A DNA stretch of 64,000 nt from Membranipora membranacea (lineage: Eukaryota > Bryozoa > Gymnolaemata > Cheilostomatida > Membraniporidae), in assembly GCA_914767715.1 (NCBI GenBank), contig OU612071.1:19154948-19218947 (forward strand). The letters are read 5' to 3'. Positions 12,331 through 24,354 of the stretch are shown here, one piece after another. Numbering within the stretch: position 1 is the first letter of the stretch; the number at the start of each line of letters is the position of its first letter. Both the position numbers and the translations under genes were made by a program. The notes beneath the pieces are model-generated. The model saw only the letters and a program-made list of their open reading frames with translations. It ran no database searches and was not told the origin of the DNA.

Positions 12331-13339
12331 GGTAGGCTCTGTTAGAGAAGCAGTATAATAACTATAGATTGAAGAACATGATGTTTTTTATTGTTCGATA
12401 TAGTATGTGGCCATAAGGATTCAAGGTGTTGTTCCCCAAGTTCTTACTGCATATTTTAAAACGCCGTTAACCATATTTTCATACATAAAAAAAATCTAGA
12501 TGACATCTGTCTACATTGCAGAAAACTACAGGAAGATTGGACCGCTTGGCTGGAATGGAGATGGTAAGATGCATTATGGAACACCTTTCCAAAAGATGAT
12601 AAGTATCATTGTAAAAAACACTCATTGGGAAATACAATCATGCTGTAACTTTGTCTCATGGTATTATATCTAAGCCTTGCTCATGTTATAACCTATAAAG
12701 GATTAAACAGAAATGAACAGACCCGAGGTAACCAGTTTCCAAAACTTAAATTTCTCTGATGCACTTCGATCAACCATGTCATTTTGTACCTTTCTAAACC
12801 GCCTAAATTCCTCTGGCTGACCAGAGAGGGATTAGTGATGCTTTAGGAATTTGTGCTGGGGCCCATATTTCAGACACAAAAGAAGAATACCACATTATCA
12901 TATTGGGAATATTATCAAGTCAATACTGAGTGTCTCAGTGGTAGTCAGACTTTATATTTTAGTCTGTTAACAGATTGATGCTTCATAACATATAGATAAG
13001 CTCTTAAGGACAGGCATGAAACATGCTAGTTGATACAGAGGTATCCTCCACTGTACAATGACGAGAAGGACATGATAAAAGTGGTTATAACTCCATTGTA
13101 CAATGTAAGTGGGACATGTTTATTTTGGTGGACTTGTTTTTAGACTCTTCTCTGTGGATTCTCCGCCACCGTACAAATTATTGGCCGTAAATCGATGTCT
13201 ATTAGATGTCAATGAATATTATATGCCTATCTACTCAATATCAAGTAGCAGGAAAACCTTTTAGAAAAAACAAAATACTTCAGCAATGAAAACCTTATTT
13301 CCACCTGATTCTGCTAAGCATCATTATTTATACTTGGCA

Positions 13340-14303
13340 ATCTTTGATTTAAGGATCCCATTCCCAGCAGACAGCCGGATGTGGTGGTAGTGGCGTGTGG
13401 GGGTACCAACATTTGTGATTCCAGTGTGTCACAGCTGGCAGAGGGAGGGTGGTGGTATTCCGCTCTGTTTTGTACAGGAAGGAAAACAGGGGATTGGGTA
13501 GGGGGTCAAAGAGTTTATTTATATGTGAACAATGTGTTAGACAAAGCACTTATGACAATCTATGATATGAGGATCCTATTCCAAGCAGACAGCCGGAAGT
13601 GGTAGTAGTGGCGTGTGGGGGTAACAACATATGTTATCGTAGTGTGTCACAGCTGGCAGAGGGAGGGTGGTGGCGTGTGGGGGTAACAACATATGTGATC
13701 CCAGTGTGTCACAGCTGGCAGAGGGAGGGTGGTGGCGTGTGGGGGTAACAACATATGTGATTCCAGAGTGTCACCTCTCACTGTAGCGAGAGAGTTTTTC
13801 TCAGTGACAGAGGGAGGGTGATGGTAGTCTACTCTGTTTTGTATAGGATGGAAAACAGGGGATTGGGTAGGGGGTCCTAGAGATTATTTATGTGAACTAA
13901 GTGTTAGACAAAGCACTCATGGCTATCTATGATTTTAGGATCCCATTCCCGGCAATCAGTCGGATGTGGTGGTAGTGGCGTGTGGGGGTAATAATATGTG
14001 ATCCCAGTGTGTCACAGCTGGCAGAGGAGGGTGGTGGCGTGTGGGGGCAATAACATTTGTGATCCCAGTGTGTCACCCCCTGACACAGGGAGGATGGTGG
14101 TATTCTGCTCTGTTTTGTATAGGATGGAATACAGGGGATTGAGTACGGGTCATCGAGTTTCCTGGGGCTTGTTAGAGCTCTCAGAATCCTCTCCTGCTTC
14201 CAGTTTGTATGAACTTGATTGTCACCTGATTAGATTTACATGTGAAGACGATGATGTTTATTTAACTGATGAGGGAGAGAGGAAAATGTTCTTGAGCATC
14301 TAA
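13340..14303 (+). pseudogene. SGNH/GDSL hydrolase-like block with internal 62-bp repeats, unit 1
   Basis: Near 13372 one frame reads RQPDVVVVACGGTNICDSSV, which matches the SGNH block around the conserved GGN asparagine (block III). At the far end, 14236-14303 reads CEDDDVYLTDEGERKMFLSI plus stop, which resembles block V with its DxxH pair (here D-D-V-Y, the histidine replaced; the copy at 26.1 kb keeps H). Family knowledge: such hydrolases use Ser, Gly, Asn and Asp/His in blocks I, II, III and V. Between the two parts, the GGN-coding stretch is tandemly copied in 62-bp steps, which breaks the frame. I could not place block I with confidence. The function is inferred from motifs only. Confidence 0.55.
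13608..13800 (+). repeat. 62-bp minisatellite made of SGNH block III sequence, unit 1
   Basis: The unit GTGGCGTGTGGGGGTAACAA... continues through ATGTGATCCCAGTGTGTCAC to GGGAGGGTG. Its starts fall near 13608, 13670 and 13732, giving three steps of 62 bp, with further partial copies at 13975-14100. The period is not a multiple of three. Confidence 0.8.
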
Positions 14304-14614
14304 CTCACTACTATATTCGGATTGTGCGCACTGGAAGCCTTATAACTAAACTAGATTTGATCTTTTGAAGAATTAACTTGACCATATTTCTGATTATCTT
14401 AAATTATGATTCTTGCCTAATTTGTATTACTAAGTATGTCATCTGATCCCAACTGAATTTAGGCCATTTTCAGATTGAGTGAAGTGCAGACCATAAATGT
14501 GCAAGGACTAATCTAAATCAGTGGTATCGTATCCCCAGACTCTAAAACCCTGTAGACATAGCCTCAAGAGGACTTGGCCAAAGATTCGTAAGCGGATAAA
14601 CTTAGGGAATCTCA

Positions 14615-14833
14615 TTGCTCAGAGAATTTCAGGATGAGCAGACAAAAGAGTTTAGAGAAGGGGACTTCGATGAGGATTATGTGGAACAGACATGTCGATA
14701 TCAGCATATAGAGAACAGAGAATGCTGCAATGCTCGGAGTACAGAAGTACAGAAAAAATGGAGTACAGAGTTGTCAAGGGAGGCAGGGCTGGCCAAGCAT
14801 CAGCAAGACAATAAGACCCTTATTGCGTCACAG
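14615..14833 (+). CDS. Charged, probably coiled-coil exon, TSC unit 1
   Basis: Open frame rich in E, D, Q, R and K (REFQDEQTKEFREGDF, then LSREAGLAKHQQDNKTLIAS), ending at a CAG/GTGAGT donor. Paralogous exons occur at 19462-19738, 26510-26806 and 34478-34570, with variable internal length. The fullest version adds FDREVVQARFRELADED then LKGTLNRRWTEL. Heptad-like spacing of L/V/I suggests a coiled coil. Function unknown. It always follows the SGNH block where both are present. Confidence 0.4.
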
Positions 14834-15657
14834 GTGAGTCATTCACAATTTACGACTTCTCACAGCTCCATTTACAAATGTATAAAAAAAGTTTGATTTG
14901 ATAAAATCACTTTCACTGAGTGTTATGTTAGACTATGATAACACAAAAATTAAGCCATAGATCCCGTAAATATTATTTATTACAGACGATACATATGGGC
15001 GCATCACAACAATGCATGTCAATTTACAATAAGACGCTTTGTCCACTAAAATGACAACCTTTCACCAAACCAAGCCCAAGCCAGACGGAGCCCAGGGTTG
15101 AGATGCTGGAAGATGAGCAGAAGGAACTATCTAACAGCCAGTAACTATGGAATGATATGCAAAAGGAAAAAAACAAGATTGCCGCATAAATCGGTATCAA
15201 CCTTACTGTTACGGTAACGCAGCAACTGCATATGGCCTGAGAGAGGAGCCGGAAATGGAGAGACAATTTTTGGAATGGCTTTGGTCGGACGGCCCAAGTG
15301 AGGTCTCTGTTAAATTTTAATTTGAAGCAATTTTACCCGAATTATCTCATCCTGTCATGAAAGACTGTGGTCAGTGTAGACCTTATGTTGTTTCATGGCC
15401 TTTCACTCCCTTGAAGTAGAAAGTGGGTTTCCCTGTACATATCATAGAGTATTTTCATGTTTTGTTTTCTAAATGTAGTTACACTCTTTTGCAATGTCAG
15501 ATAATTTATGTCATATATAAGAGGTAGTTCCTTCGGCGACTATATGATGAAAGTTCAGGGCCTAAATACAGAAGCCTTTATTACAGCAATGCCATGTTTG
15601 TAACTTTAACTTGTGCATTGGGACTATTCATAACCTTTGTTTTTTTACTTAACGTAC

Positions 15658-16234
15658 TAAGAAGGGATACTGCTACTGTTGGACCAAGGTGGAAAGTCTG
15701 AAGAGTGGGAACAAGATTGGCAGGGCTGTGTTCAATTTCGCTAGTGACCACCTCTCTAGCCACCCCTCTGACCAACGGAAATCGTGTTCTGGGCTGACAA
15801 CTGCCATGGCCAAAACAAAAAGTGAATGGTAGTGACAACGATCAGTCAGTTCACGAAGTTGAAGCCAGCAGGGTGGGTTATTGAGTTGAAAGGCGGGACA
15901 CGTTCACATGGACGCAGATAACATACATGCCAAGATAGAGACGACTTCAAAATAGAGGGAAGTGGATTCAAGTCTTTCATGGTGGGAGGGGGATGGTATC
16001 ATGTCATAACTCATATGGATTTTCATGAGTTCGATAGCTGATAGGTATCTTCTTAGGAGTGATTATTTTAAGGGGATATCGAAGAGGCATGTTATTAGGT
16101 TTGGGAGTGAAAACGATGTCGTCTTTATCGACTGGGCTAGCTGTGTTACGGCCGCTTCTCATGAGGTGCCGTACAGAAGGCAGGACGGCCGGCTACAGTG
16201 GTATGACATCAACTTGCCACATGATTTTGAATAG
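15658..16234 (+). pseudogene. DDE transposase-like C-terminal half, TSC unit 2
   Basis: It reads KKGYCYCWTKVESLKSGNKI, RAVFNFASDH, then in another frame EIVFWADNCHGQNKK followed by an in-frame TGA. A degraded GHxHMDADNIHAKIE stretch lies near 15895, and a terminal frame reads RYLLRSDYFKGISKRHVIRF and ends LPHDFE plus stop. The core DNCHGQNKK is closer to the family consensus (DNCxGQNK) than that of unit 1. Frame breaks and the stop after the core mark it as dead. The C-terminal tail (16025-16234) is the longest of the three copies. Confidence 0.65.
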
Positions 16235-16269
16235 ATGTAGGCTCTGTTACAGAAGCGGTATAATAACTA

Positions 16270-18015
16270 TAGATTGAAGTACATTGCGCTATTTCTTGTG
16301 CGATATAATATGCCGCCTCAAGGTTTCCACATGTCATTTCTCAAGTTCTTACTTGTGTTGGTATGCACTAATAAGCTATAAGCTGTTATTTATTCTGTGC
16401 ATTCTTTTGTTCATTTTCAATAGCTGTATTATACACAGATAATTATTTGACTCATGTGACAATTTTACCAGTCAGTAGTGTTTGGGTGACGGTGAACTGC
16501 AGGTCCACGTCATGAAGATCTGCATAACATTTTATTAATCTCGGCAATTCTATCTTTCTTATTCACTATGGTGCAGCATATTGTTTTCTCTCAGCGTTAT
16601 CTGTCTGCTGAATTTATTATCTAATCTATCCGTATGGAATTCTTGTCAGTAGAATTTATTAAATATTTTGTGTATAATAATTTGAGTAAGTCTTGCGATA
16701 ATTTCCTAATGTCATAATAATGTTTTCACCGTCAAGTCTATTGCTCGTAAATTGTTTCCAACACCGATGGGCATTATTTATAAGCGTTTTAGATTAATCG
16801 TCTTATATTAATAATTATTAATTATTGCACTATTTCTTTATAACTGTGGTTATATCGAAGCCTAATTGTTGTAGCAAGCATTTCTCTGCCGAGGTATTTC
16901 ACCATCCAAATCCCACTCAACTCATTATTACAGGATTACCAGTCCGCACAAATAAAATGCTACTGAGTTAACAAGCGTCTTATGGTCCATACCAACACAT
17001 TACTGCATATTATAATACTGTACTAATATTCCCTACCGGAACTTGGAAAGCCTGATGAACATATTTCCACCATCACAAAAACAATTATCAGTCTACCTCG
17101 CAGGTGTACATTTGTAGCAGAAAACAAGTAGGAGATTGGTCTGACTGGCTGCAATGGAGTAGAGTCAGTGGCCTTCTGGGAAATATTTCCTCTAAAAGAC
17201 ATGACAATGAGAGGTATAATTATCAAAAAAGAAAAGCTGATCGGGAGTACATTCATGCAGTGATTTGTTTCACAATATTATAATAATCATTCTTCAGCAA
17301 ATGGAGGAACTAGAGTTAAATAACTTTCCCAACTTGCATCTTCCCCGATGCACTGTGAAAATTTCCCCAACAAACCATGACATTTTGTAGCATCTCGGTA
17401 GCAGCAAGATAATTAAATTTTGTATTAAATATACTGTGCACACTCCCCTCTTCTTCACCCCCTACCAGCGTAAAGAGATCATGCACTATTTCAGATATGG
17501 ATTCTTACATGTTTTATCAGATTGATATGGATATTAAGCAGCTATGTCTTCTAAGATGAATTAATTGGCACATTGCATTATTGCTTTGCTTGGTTATTAC
17601 CAACTAAAACTTCTGAAATGCACGTTCTGCATGCGTTCATAGATGTCTGAGGTCAATTGGTACCTCGGCATGCTGATGTGAAGCTAGGTACAGAGTTCCT
17701 ACTCCGATGTCTACCACTAACAACTCAGAGCAGGACACATCTAGGCCCTATCCATAAACAAACCATTCAAATCTGCTATATCCATCATTTACAGGGCACT
17801 CTGCCACAGACTACAGCCTAAGAGAAGAACCTGATACTGCGAGAATGTAAGTTAGGTGGTTAGAATCAAATGGTTGAAGCAAAATCGCTGTCAACTTTCC
17901 CGGATTAGTTCTGCTAGGCAATGAGAACGGTTTTTTGAGCCTCTCCTGATGAAAAATCAAGCTCTAATTTTCTCTCTCATATTATTTGAATTTATTATGA
18001 TATTCATGGATTAAA
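16270..18015. other. Mostly non-coding part of TSC unit 2
   Basis: Apart from the weak counterpart of the GPLGWNG exon at 17080-17220 and a possible small exon at 17795-17846 (GHSATDYSLREEPDTARM before GTAAG; a similar LREEPEMER stretch lies at 15225), I see no coding content. The GHS in the latter might be an SGNH block I, but this is only a suggestion. Confidence 0.3.
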
Positions 18016-19190
18016 ATGCCAAAAACAAAGTGCAAACAGACTAGGATCACGGATAGTGCCGGATCATCGATTAGCTCAAGCGCCGATGGTGCCAGACCTC
18101 AACGGCGAAGTGAAAAGATCAAATGCCTCAATTATGACCTTGGAGGATACATGCGTTACAGAAAAAGATTGACCAAACTGCAAGATCTGAAACTATCATA
18201 GAGGTCAAAGGAACACCATCAAACCGATAGGTAATAATAACATGCTGCCCATCAGTGTTTGAATTTCTGGAAACCCGGTTACACTCAAAATTGGATGAAA
18301 AAAACTCAATTCAAACATTCAAAGACAATGAGGACAGTACTGGTCTGGTAGTTCATTCAACCACAAAAGCTGTTAATCAAGAAAATGAGAAGGTTTATGT
18401 TATCAATTTCTACAACACCACCAGTCGTATCCAAGTAAATGGTACAATTAGTGATGTATCCTTTTTCCTGGCCGACTACAAAGAGGTATTGAGTGGTTTG
18501 AACCAGGAAGATGTAGATCTAGGCAATTCTCTCATAAAATCAGCCTGCAAAAATGTCATTGATGATATGCATACAGAATGCAACCAAGGAGACTCAACAT
18601 CTGGACTACAAAGGCTGACATCAAAGAATGGTAGTAGTACGGACCATCATGTGAGAGACTCGGTAGGCGGTGTGATTTTTCTGCTAGAAATGTCCGGCAA
18701 CGATTCACATTGTCGATCGCAGTTACAGCTTCACGTTATAATGTATTGAAACGCGAATTGATGGCCGATGATAGGCTTGATTGGGCTCATTCAAGTGAAA
18801 CTTTGAGAGCCCGTACTGGTGCTCAGAAGTCTTCAGTTCCTTAAGCAATGGTGTATACCAAGTTAGGGTTTCCAATAGTGCTAGTAAGGTTTATATTAGT
18901 TCTAGTCGTGCAGCAGGAGGCCAGTCTGCCTCTACCTCTACTCAGTCTGAGTCTGTTTCTGCCAAAACTCCTGTGTCTCCAAAGAAGGAGGCTGTGAGTG
19001 AGGTTAGATATGGATCTCAAGGAGAGTATAGTGGAGATAGACGGTGTGAATCTAGTAGAGATCGTAGATACGATAGCTGTGATCAACGTGATTCCAGAGG
19101 TCGGAGCGACCGCAGGGATTCAAGTTGTGATCGTTGTGATAGTCGTGGTGGCAAGAGGTTGAAATATTTATTTATTTTATATGATAAATG
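18016..19190 (+). mobile_element. Unidentified two-part ORF, probably from an inserted retroelement
   Basis: Part 1 (18016-18201) is basic, S-rich and begins MPKTKCKQTRITDSAG. Part 2 (18255-18749) encodes VYVINFYNTTSRIQVNG followed by FLADYKEVL and a mainly polar tail; related text continues in another frame to about 18840 (ELMADDRLDWAHSSETLRAR). A third open stretch (about 18860-19190) is S-rich, then R/D/S/C-rich (GDRRCESSRDRRYDSCDQR). INFYNTTSRIQVNG resembles a phrase I associate with transposable-element proteins of marine invertebrates, but I cannot name the family. It occupies the place of the SGNH block in this unit, so I infer an insertion. Confidence 0.4.
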
Positions 19191-19461
19191 ATGTACTTGT
19201 TTCTAGCGATCATGAAAATGAATAGGTCCTATAGGCGCTATCCCTTGAAGTTGATTATTATCAGGTTTGAGACCTCTCATCACGAGATGAAATAAAAGTG
19301 TTGATTGACAAAGTTTGAGACAATTCTGCTTCAAGCCATACTTTAGCCCGAGTGATAACATGAAAAAAGGTCACGCTTCTGCACAAGAAAATCATTAGAA
19401 CCTGGGCTATGAAAGGTTTTTGCTTTCAGAGAGTTCTTTGTCCTTATATTCTGTAGAGGGG

Positions 19462-19738
19462 AGAATTTCAGCATGAGCAGACTAAAGTGTTTAGAGAAGG
19501 GTACTTTGGTAGGGTTTATGGAACGAGCATGTTGATATCAGCATTATAGAGAACAGAGAATGCTGCAATGCTCGGAGTACAGAAAGAAACTTCGACCGAG
19601 AGGTGGTCTAAGCAAGATTCGGAAGCTTGCTGATGAGAATAATGATCTAAAAGGCACACTAAACAGAAGATGGACAGAGTTGTCAAGTGAGGTAGGGCTA
19701 AGCGTCAGCAAGATAATAACACCTTTTATGCAACAGGG
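19462..19738 (+). CDS. Charged, probably coiled-coil exon, TSC unit 2
   Basis: It corresponds to 14615-14833 but contains an additional middle section: CSEYRKKLRPRGGLSKIRKL, ADENNDLKGTLNRRWTELSS, then EVGLSVSKIITPF before a GTGAGT donor at 19739. A frame change lies near 19600. This longer form is shared with unit 3, so the short form in unit 1 is a deletion. Confidence 0.4.
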
Positions 19739-20867
19739 GTGAGTCATTCATAATTTTGTAAAAAAACCCTCAATTAAAATTTCTCATTCTGGTGACAACA
19801 CAACTGTGCTGTTGAATATTTCACAATTAATTTTGCAATAAGAGGCACATTCAGTGTTGGCAGTGGTAGCCTATCAGGTTTTATCAACGTTGCTAATGAC
19901 ACGGGGACAGTCTTAAAATATGTATTCTACCTAAAAAGAAATTCCTATTGTCTTGCGTCTAAATTTCAATCTCAAATTACTATCCCAAATTTTGTGTGAA
20001 CAGATACTTTAAGAAGAGTTTGCCCTGCAGGAGGGATATAGCTTTTGAGAAGGGGACAAAGGCTAGAGGAAGCCTTAAAAGAGTTGAGGCATTCAACGTA
20101 CCAGTCTAAAAAAGCACCAAACCAGAAGACCTGAGTGAGTACATGTAGCCAGGTATGTAGCATCCGAAGTATTTCCAGCATGATTGTTTGGAGTTGTCCT
20201 GTCTCCAGTTTGGTACTTTTTAACCCACAAAGCATAGCAAAAATGAGCCGAAAACGGGGTTATCTTGAAAGCCACTTACATAATGGTAAAAATAATTTTT
20301 GATTCAAGATCTCGCCGTCGCAAACCAAGTGGGACTGGGCTTCCAAATCATCATCATTATTCCCGACAAAAAGTCCTGACAAAAAGTGCACACGGAGAGT
20401 CCAGTCCCTTATGACAAGTTGAATATGTTTCAGATCGACACGTCACCTTCCAGGGAAGATTTCAACATAAATAATTAAATTTGTTTTTATTACCATGTAC
20501 CATGCCCATTAAAATATAATTACCTAAATGTCTACAAAAATATCATTTACGAATGTGAATTTCTATTCCTTCTTATTCCAGTGAAACCCAACCCATATTT
20601 GGCCGATTCGGTTATGATCATGTGTGCAGGATTACCAGCTAATAATTTATTCTTACAGTTTAATAACTGATATATATGGCGATAACGAGTTATTCGCTTT
20701 ATTCAATATTAAACTACATAGTTGATCACAAGCCAGCATGATGTCATGGGCATTGTTTTATTCCATGGCGGGGCTATTCTACAGCTCCAGGTACTTATTA
20801 AATTGGTAATATAACACAATTTTGATATGAAATGCCTGGTGCCTAATTTGATTGTGCCTGTTTTCAG

Positions 20868-22345
20868 ACGTTGGAACACCTGCACCAGTGAGTCCGCCGC
20901 CGCCTTGTCACCCGCCCAGCCCTCCTACACCAGCAAGACCTGAGAGCTCTCAAGTTGAAACATTGAACCCTCTTCAACCACAACCAGATTCGCGAAACCG
21001 TAAGTAACTAACCCTATGACAAAAGTTTTGCAGATTGTTAACTATTGAGTATACCTATTGATGAAGTTTGCGCAAGAGACAACTAAAACCCTTTTCTTAT
21101 ATTGTACGGCTCTTCTTAATGACCCATTCACTTTGATACGTCATGATTAAAACATCCTCTTTCTGTTACGGCAGGTGTCACCAGGAGGAGGGTAAGAGAT
21201 AAGGCCGCCCACAGCAGAGTAATCACATCTAATAACTACCAGACTGCTGTGGGCGTGGAGGTAAAAGAGAGGTGTGGTCACCAGGAGGGTAGCAGGATGT
21301 ACAAGTGCGGCACTATCACAGAGGCCGAGCGGCAGAGACTTTTCAACAACGTCAGACACATGGGTTGTGCTAGCAGGAGGTGGGACTGGATCTGCGGATT
21401 CATTCAGACCGTGAGTATTAACACGTGACTAGTTTTAACAACTGAGATTGAGCGATGGTTTCAAACCCACATCGCTGCATTAAATCAAGAATCATAGGCA
21501 ATTTTTTCCATGTACATTGACAGTCATTTTTTCACTGTTTTAGCACCCTGTTCAGAGACACCGCGTCAAGGGGTAGCAATCCAGGTATGCCCAAGGGCTG
21601 AATCATTCCGGTAGTTCCTTCCTCATAGGACAGGGACCCACAGTCTGGGCGTTGATGTACAGCAACACACTGGCCATCCACCACAAAGTGCTAAGTCAAC
21701 TTTATTTCTTGCATATGTAAATAGAGTATAATCAAAATCGATAAAGCCCACTTTGTTATAGATGAGATGTACCTGTGCCATCTCACTACAGCCGCAAAGA
21801 TAGTCAAAGAGAATACTTGCCTCCCAGTGTCCATCTGACCGACCTCTACCGGGAGTTCTAGAAGTCACTGACCGAGGCTGAGATGGCACTCAGCACCAAC
21901 TGGTTTCGCAACATGCTGAAAACTAATTACGACAAGGAACCCACAAGCCAAATAACGACTTCTGTGAAATTATTCTGTGATTCACCCTTGGTTTTTGAGT
22001 ACTGCCATTAAAAAAATGTTAAAAACTTTTTATTAATAAGCTCTTTACTAATGAAACACCTATTAAACATTATTATCCTATCATTTCGTTGCAGGTGTGA
22101 CAAATGCACAAGTATGAGGTGAACACTGATCCCACAGAAACTGAGACCTACAACTGGTAGGTGCACACCACTCAGTACGTAGTCTGTGATATCGACAGAT
22201 GACGAGAGTGAGAACTAAGACTGTTGTTACATTCGACCTGCAACAGATCTTAGAGTTTCTAGTGTCAAAGGGCAAAACAGGCATTCTACAAATCATTGAT
22301 GGTCATTTATAACCTTTGATTTTATATTAAAAGTTTGAAGAAGGA
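20868..22345 (+). pseudogene. DDE transposase-like N-terminal half, TSC unit 3
   Basis: Exon 20868-20999 is proline-rich (TPAPVSPPPPCHPPSPPTPA) with GT at 21000. Exon 21175-21410 is fully open: VTRRRVRDKAAHSRVI, then CGHQEG, CGTITEAERQRLFNNVRHMG and SRRWDWICGFIQT before GTGAGT. It appears undamaged. The next exon (about 21745-21960) has lost its start but keeps SHYSRKDSQREYLPPSVHL with a TAG in the following helix, and the CDKC exon near 22096 is degraded. Compared with unit 1, this copy shows the ancestral length of the first two exons. The cysteines and the E-x-x-R-x-x-x-F helix fit the N-terminal part of the DNC-GQNK transposase family. Confidence 0.65.
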
Positions 22346-22350
22346 ATACT

Positions 22351-24245
22351 GTTAAGGCTTAATCACACCTGCCCGATTCCAGTGAGACAACTGAGGGCGA
22401 AACGGTTTCCTGGCCTAAACGGCCGTTAAGGGCACAATACGTGGGACCGCTTTCAACCGGCCCGATTTTGTAAACCCGATCAGTGTTAGGTTCAGAGGTC
22501 GAGTTTAGCCAATCAGAAGAGTCTCATATTTTCACGTACTTCATGAGACAATATTATTATCAATGTACCTTGCTGCTTGTGTCTAAACTTCTTCTGAGCT
22601 TCGCTTTACTTTCAAATCCACTACTTTACTAAATTTGTGACTCTTCAACATGAGACCTGATCAGGTTATTGCTGCAATAGGGTTGCATCTTGTTAACCTG
22701 TGCCAGCTTCTGCTGCAGGTTATAGGTGGAGAGGAGAGAGGAGAGAAGGTATTGGGTACACCCAATCAATGCCAGCAGGTGAAAGGACTACATAAAATAA
22801 TTATATTTATGTTGTATACTAATTTACTACTTCTAGAACCACTTCATTCATTTTATAGAGTTTATGAGTTGGTGTAGATGTGCTATATGCATGAAGTTGT
22901 TATAATTGTTTCTTCAATATAGTGTGATCACTCTCTCTGAATCTTTACTACACAACAACTGCAGTCTGTCATGGGCCCCTGCTGGGGCTTTACAAGCTTG
23001 ACTTTGTAAATCCATCGTTGTCCAGTATCAACCACATTGGTACATATAGGGGTATGCAAGTCCCAGGGGCTTATGACTATAAATGTTTATGACTATGCCT
23101 GTCCATGTCATGATGGGATCTTTAGTCGATTTGTTTTTGTGTACCAAGTTCCGTTTCATACCTTGTGTGTATGTGAGAAAAAATGCCTAACCAATCTTTG
23201 ATGATGGTTCAATGGCTTTCTTTGTAATAATTCAGTTGATAGTTGTAGTATGTTAGACAGCGAGTTGCAGTTGAGTTGCATTTGTAATTGTTTTTACAAA
23301 CATCAAAACATTGAAGGCCACCCATCACAATCATTTTGAAATTCTTATCTTTTTCTCTGAGATGAACTGGGATTGTTTAGCAACCTGGTGCAAGAGCTGC
23401 GGCACTATCCGGAGAAACACCATGAATACTTTCGAATGTCAAAGCAATCTTTTGACCACATCTGAAGCATGATTCAGAAAGATATCACCAAAGAAGACAC
23501 GGAAATGCGCAAGGCGATTAAACCCATGCTCAAGCTCACAGTAACATCTCACCTGGCAACAGGATCCGACTACAGGACAATTCACAAGCACTACCGACTC
23601 AAGCATCTACTATCCGTGGGATAGTCCACGACGTCTGTGACGCCATCAGCTGGAAACAAATGCAGCCAGTATACTTGAGACAACCTGAGACAGAGGCTGA
23701 TTGGAAAACCTTTGCAGACGGGTAGGCTTTAAATTGATAAAGTTAAGGATGTTTAGTTGTTCACGCATGGATGAAAACATGTGTTTGTAATCATTCATCA
23801 GCCTATTGTGGCCAAATGTTAATTAAAATCGAGGCTGTCTCCAGCGAGCAGAACCCATTCTCAATTGTTGCTTCTAACATAATCCAGTGTGTGACCAACA
23901 ACCGGTGTACCAGTATCTGTAGTCTACTGTTTAGCAGTTTACTGATGACTTGCTGCAATATTTGACAATCGACTAGCATGCGTCCCAACTACTAATACAA
24001 ACCGTTAACAGCGGTGGACGTTGCTAAAGAAGCCTATGTTGGCACTACCCGTCAACATTGAAAATAAAGTTGGTGCAATGACTGTCCTACACAATTATTT
24101 ATTGATAAACAACGACCGTAGTTATCTGCCTCCTGGCGTGGTGAATATGATCAAAGGCAGTGATGAACGTGGCCAGAATGGGGCCAGGAAGCTGGTCTTC
24201 CACAGGCTGAGGCCCCACAACAACGAAATTGGGAGGCTACTGTGA
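22351..24245 (+). mobile_element. PIF/Harbinger (HARBI1-like) element, internally deleted
   Basis: The left edge, AGGCTTAATCACACCTGCCC at about 22353, sits right after TTA inside the transposase exon of TSC unit 3 and looks like a Harbinger end. A candidate first exon is at 22650 (MRPDQVIAAIGLHLVN to GEERGEK, then GT). The main exon, about 23375-23725, reads LVQELRHYPEKHHEYFRMSK, MIQKDITKEDTEMRKAI, LATGSDYRTIHKHYRL and, after a frame change, TISGIVHDVCDAI-like text and ETEADWKTFADG at a GT donor. The last part, 24021-24245, reads MLKKPMLALPVNIENKVGAM, VLHNYL, SYLPPGVVNM. These match HARBI1-type nucleases in order, but the central DDE portion (after ADWKTFADG) is missing. One stop (DHI*SMIQ) and one frameshift also occur. 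The matching right terminal repeat was not found. Confidence 0.75.
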
Positions 24246-24354
24246 GTGCAATTAGAAACATTTTTATGGAATATTTTAATGGGCCTGGGACTGTGCCATG
24301 ACAACAGGAAATGTTGGCCATTTCCCGAGTTCTTAATACAATCTGCAATATTTT

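Larger units (their letters stand above)
9960..15300 (+). mobile_element. TSC repeat unit 1 (transposase, SGNH block, coiled-coil exon)
   Basis: The region from about 9960 is repeated from about 20510. Both start with the same -TTCTATTCCTT- tract, then a CAG acceptor and TGAAACCCAACCCATATTTG. Inside, in order, come a DDE transposase-like gene (to 12330), a short GPLGWNG-type exon near 12530, a PPLYNDEKDMIKVV exon near 13045, the SGNH block (13346-14303), and a charged exon (14615-14833). The same order recurs in units 2, 3 and 4, so this is one duplicated entity. I found no terminal inverted repeats or target-site duplication, so whether it is one transposon or a duplicated locus is open. Confidence 0.6.
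15570..19760 (+). mobile_element. TSC repeat unit 2 (5'-truncated)
   Basis: It starts abruptly in the transposase part that corresponds to 11735 of unit 1 and keeps its C-terminal half. Next comes a diverged stretch corresponding to the GPLGWNG exon region (17080-17220) and then, where the SGNH block should be, an unrelated two-part ORF (18016-19190). The charged exon at 19462-19738 closes the unit. Confidence 0.5.

Noticed and set aside
13340-14190. A CRISPR array from the regular 62-bp repeats
   Set aside because: Repeats are directly adjacent without unique spacers, the DNA is eukaryotic, and the repeat unit derives from the neighbouring coding sequence.
17795-17846. GHSATDYS as the SGNH block I nucleophile motif
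   Set aside because: Too short and lacking the usual hydrophobic strand before GHS. Unit 2 has no SGNH block downstream to confirm it.
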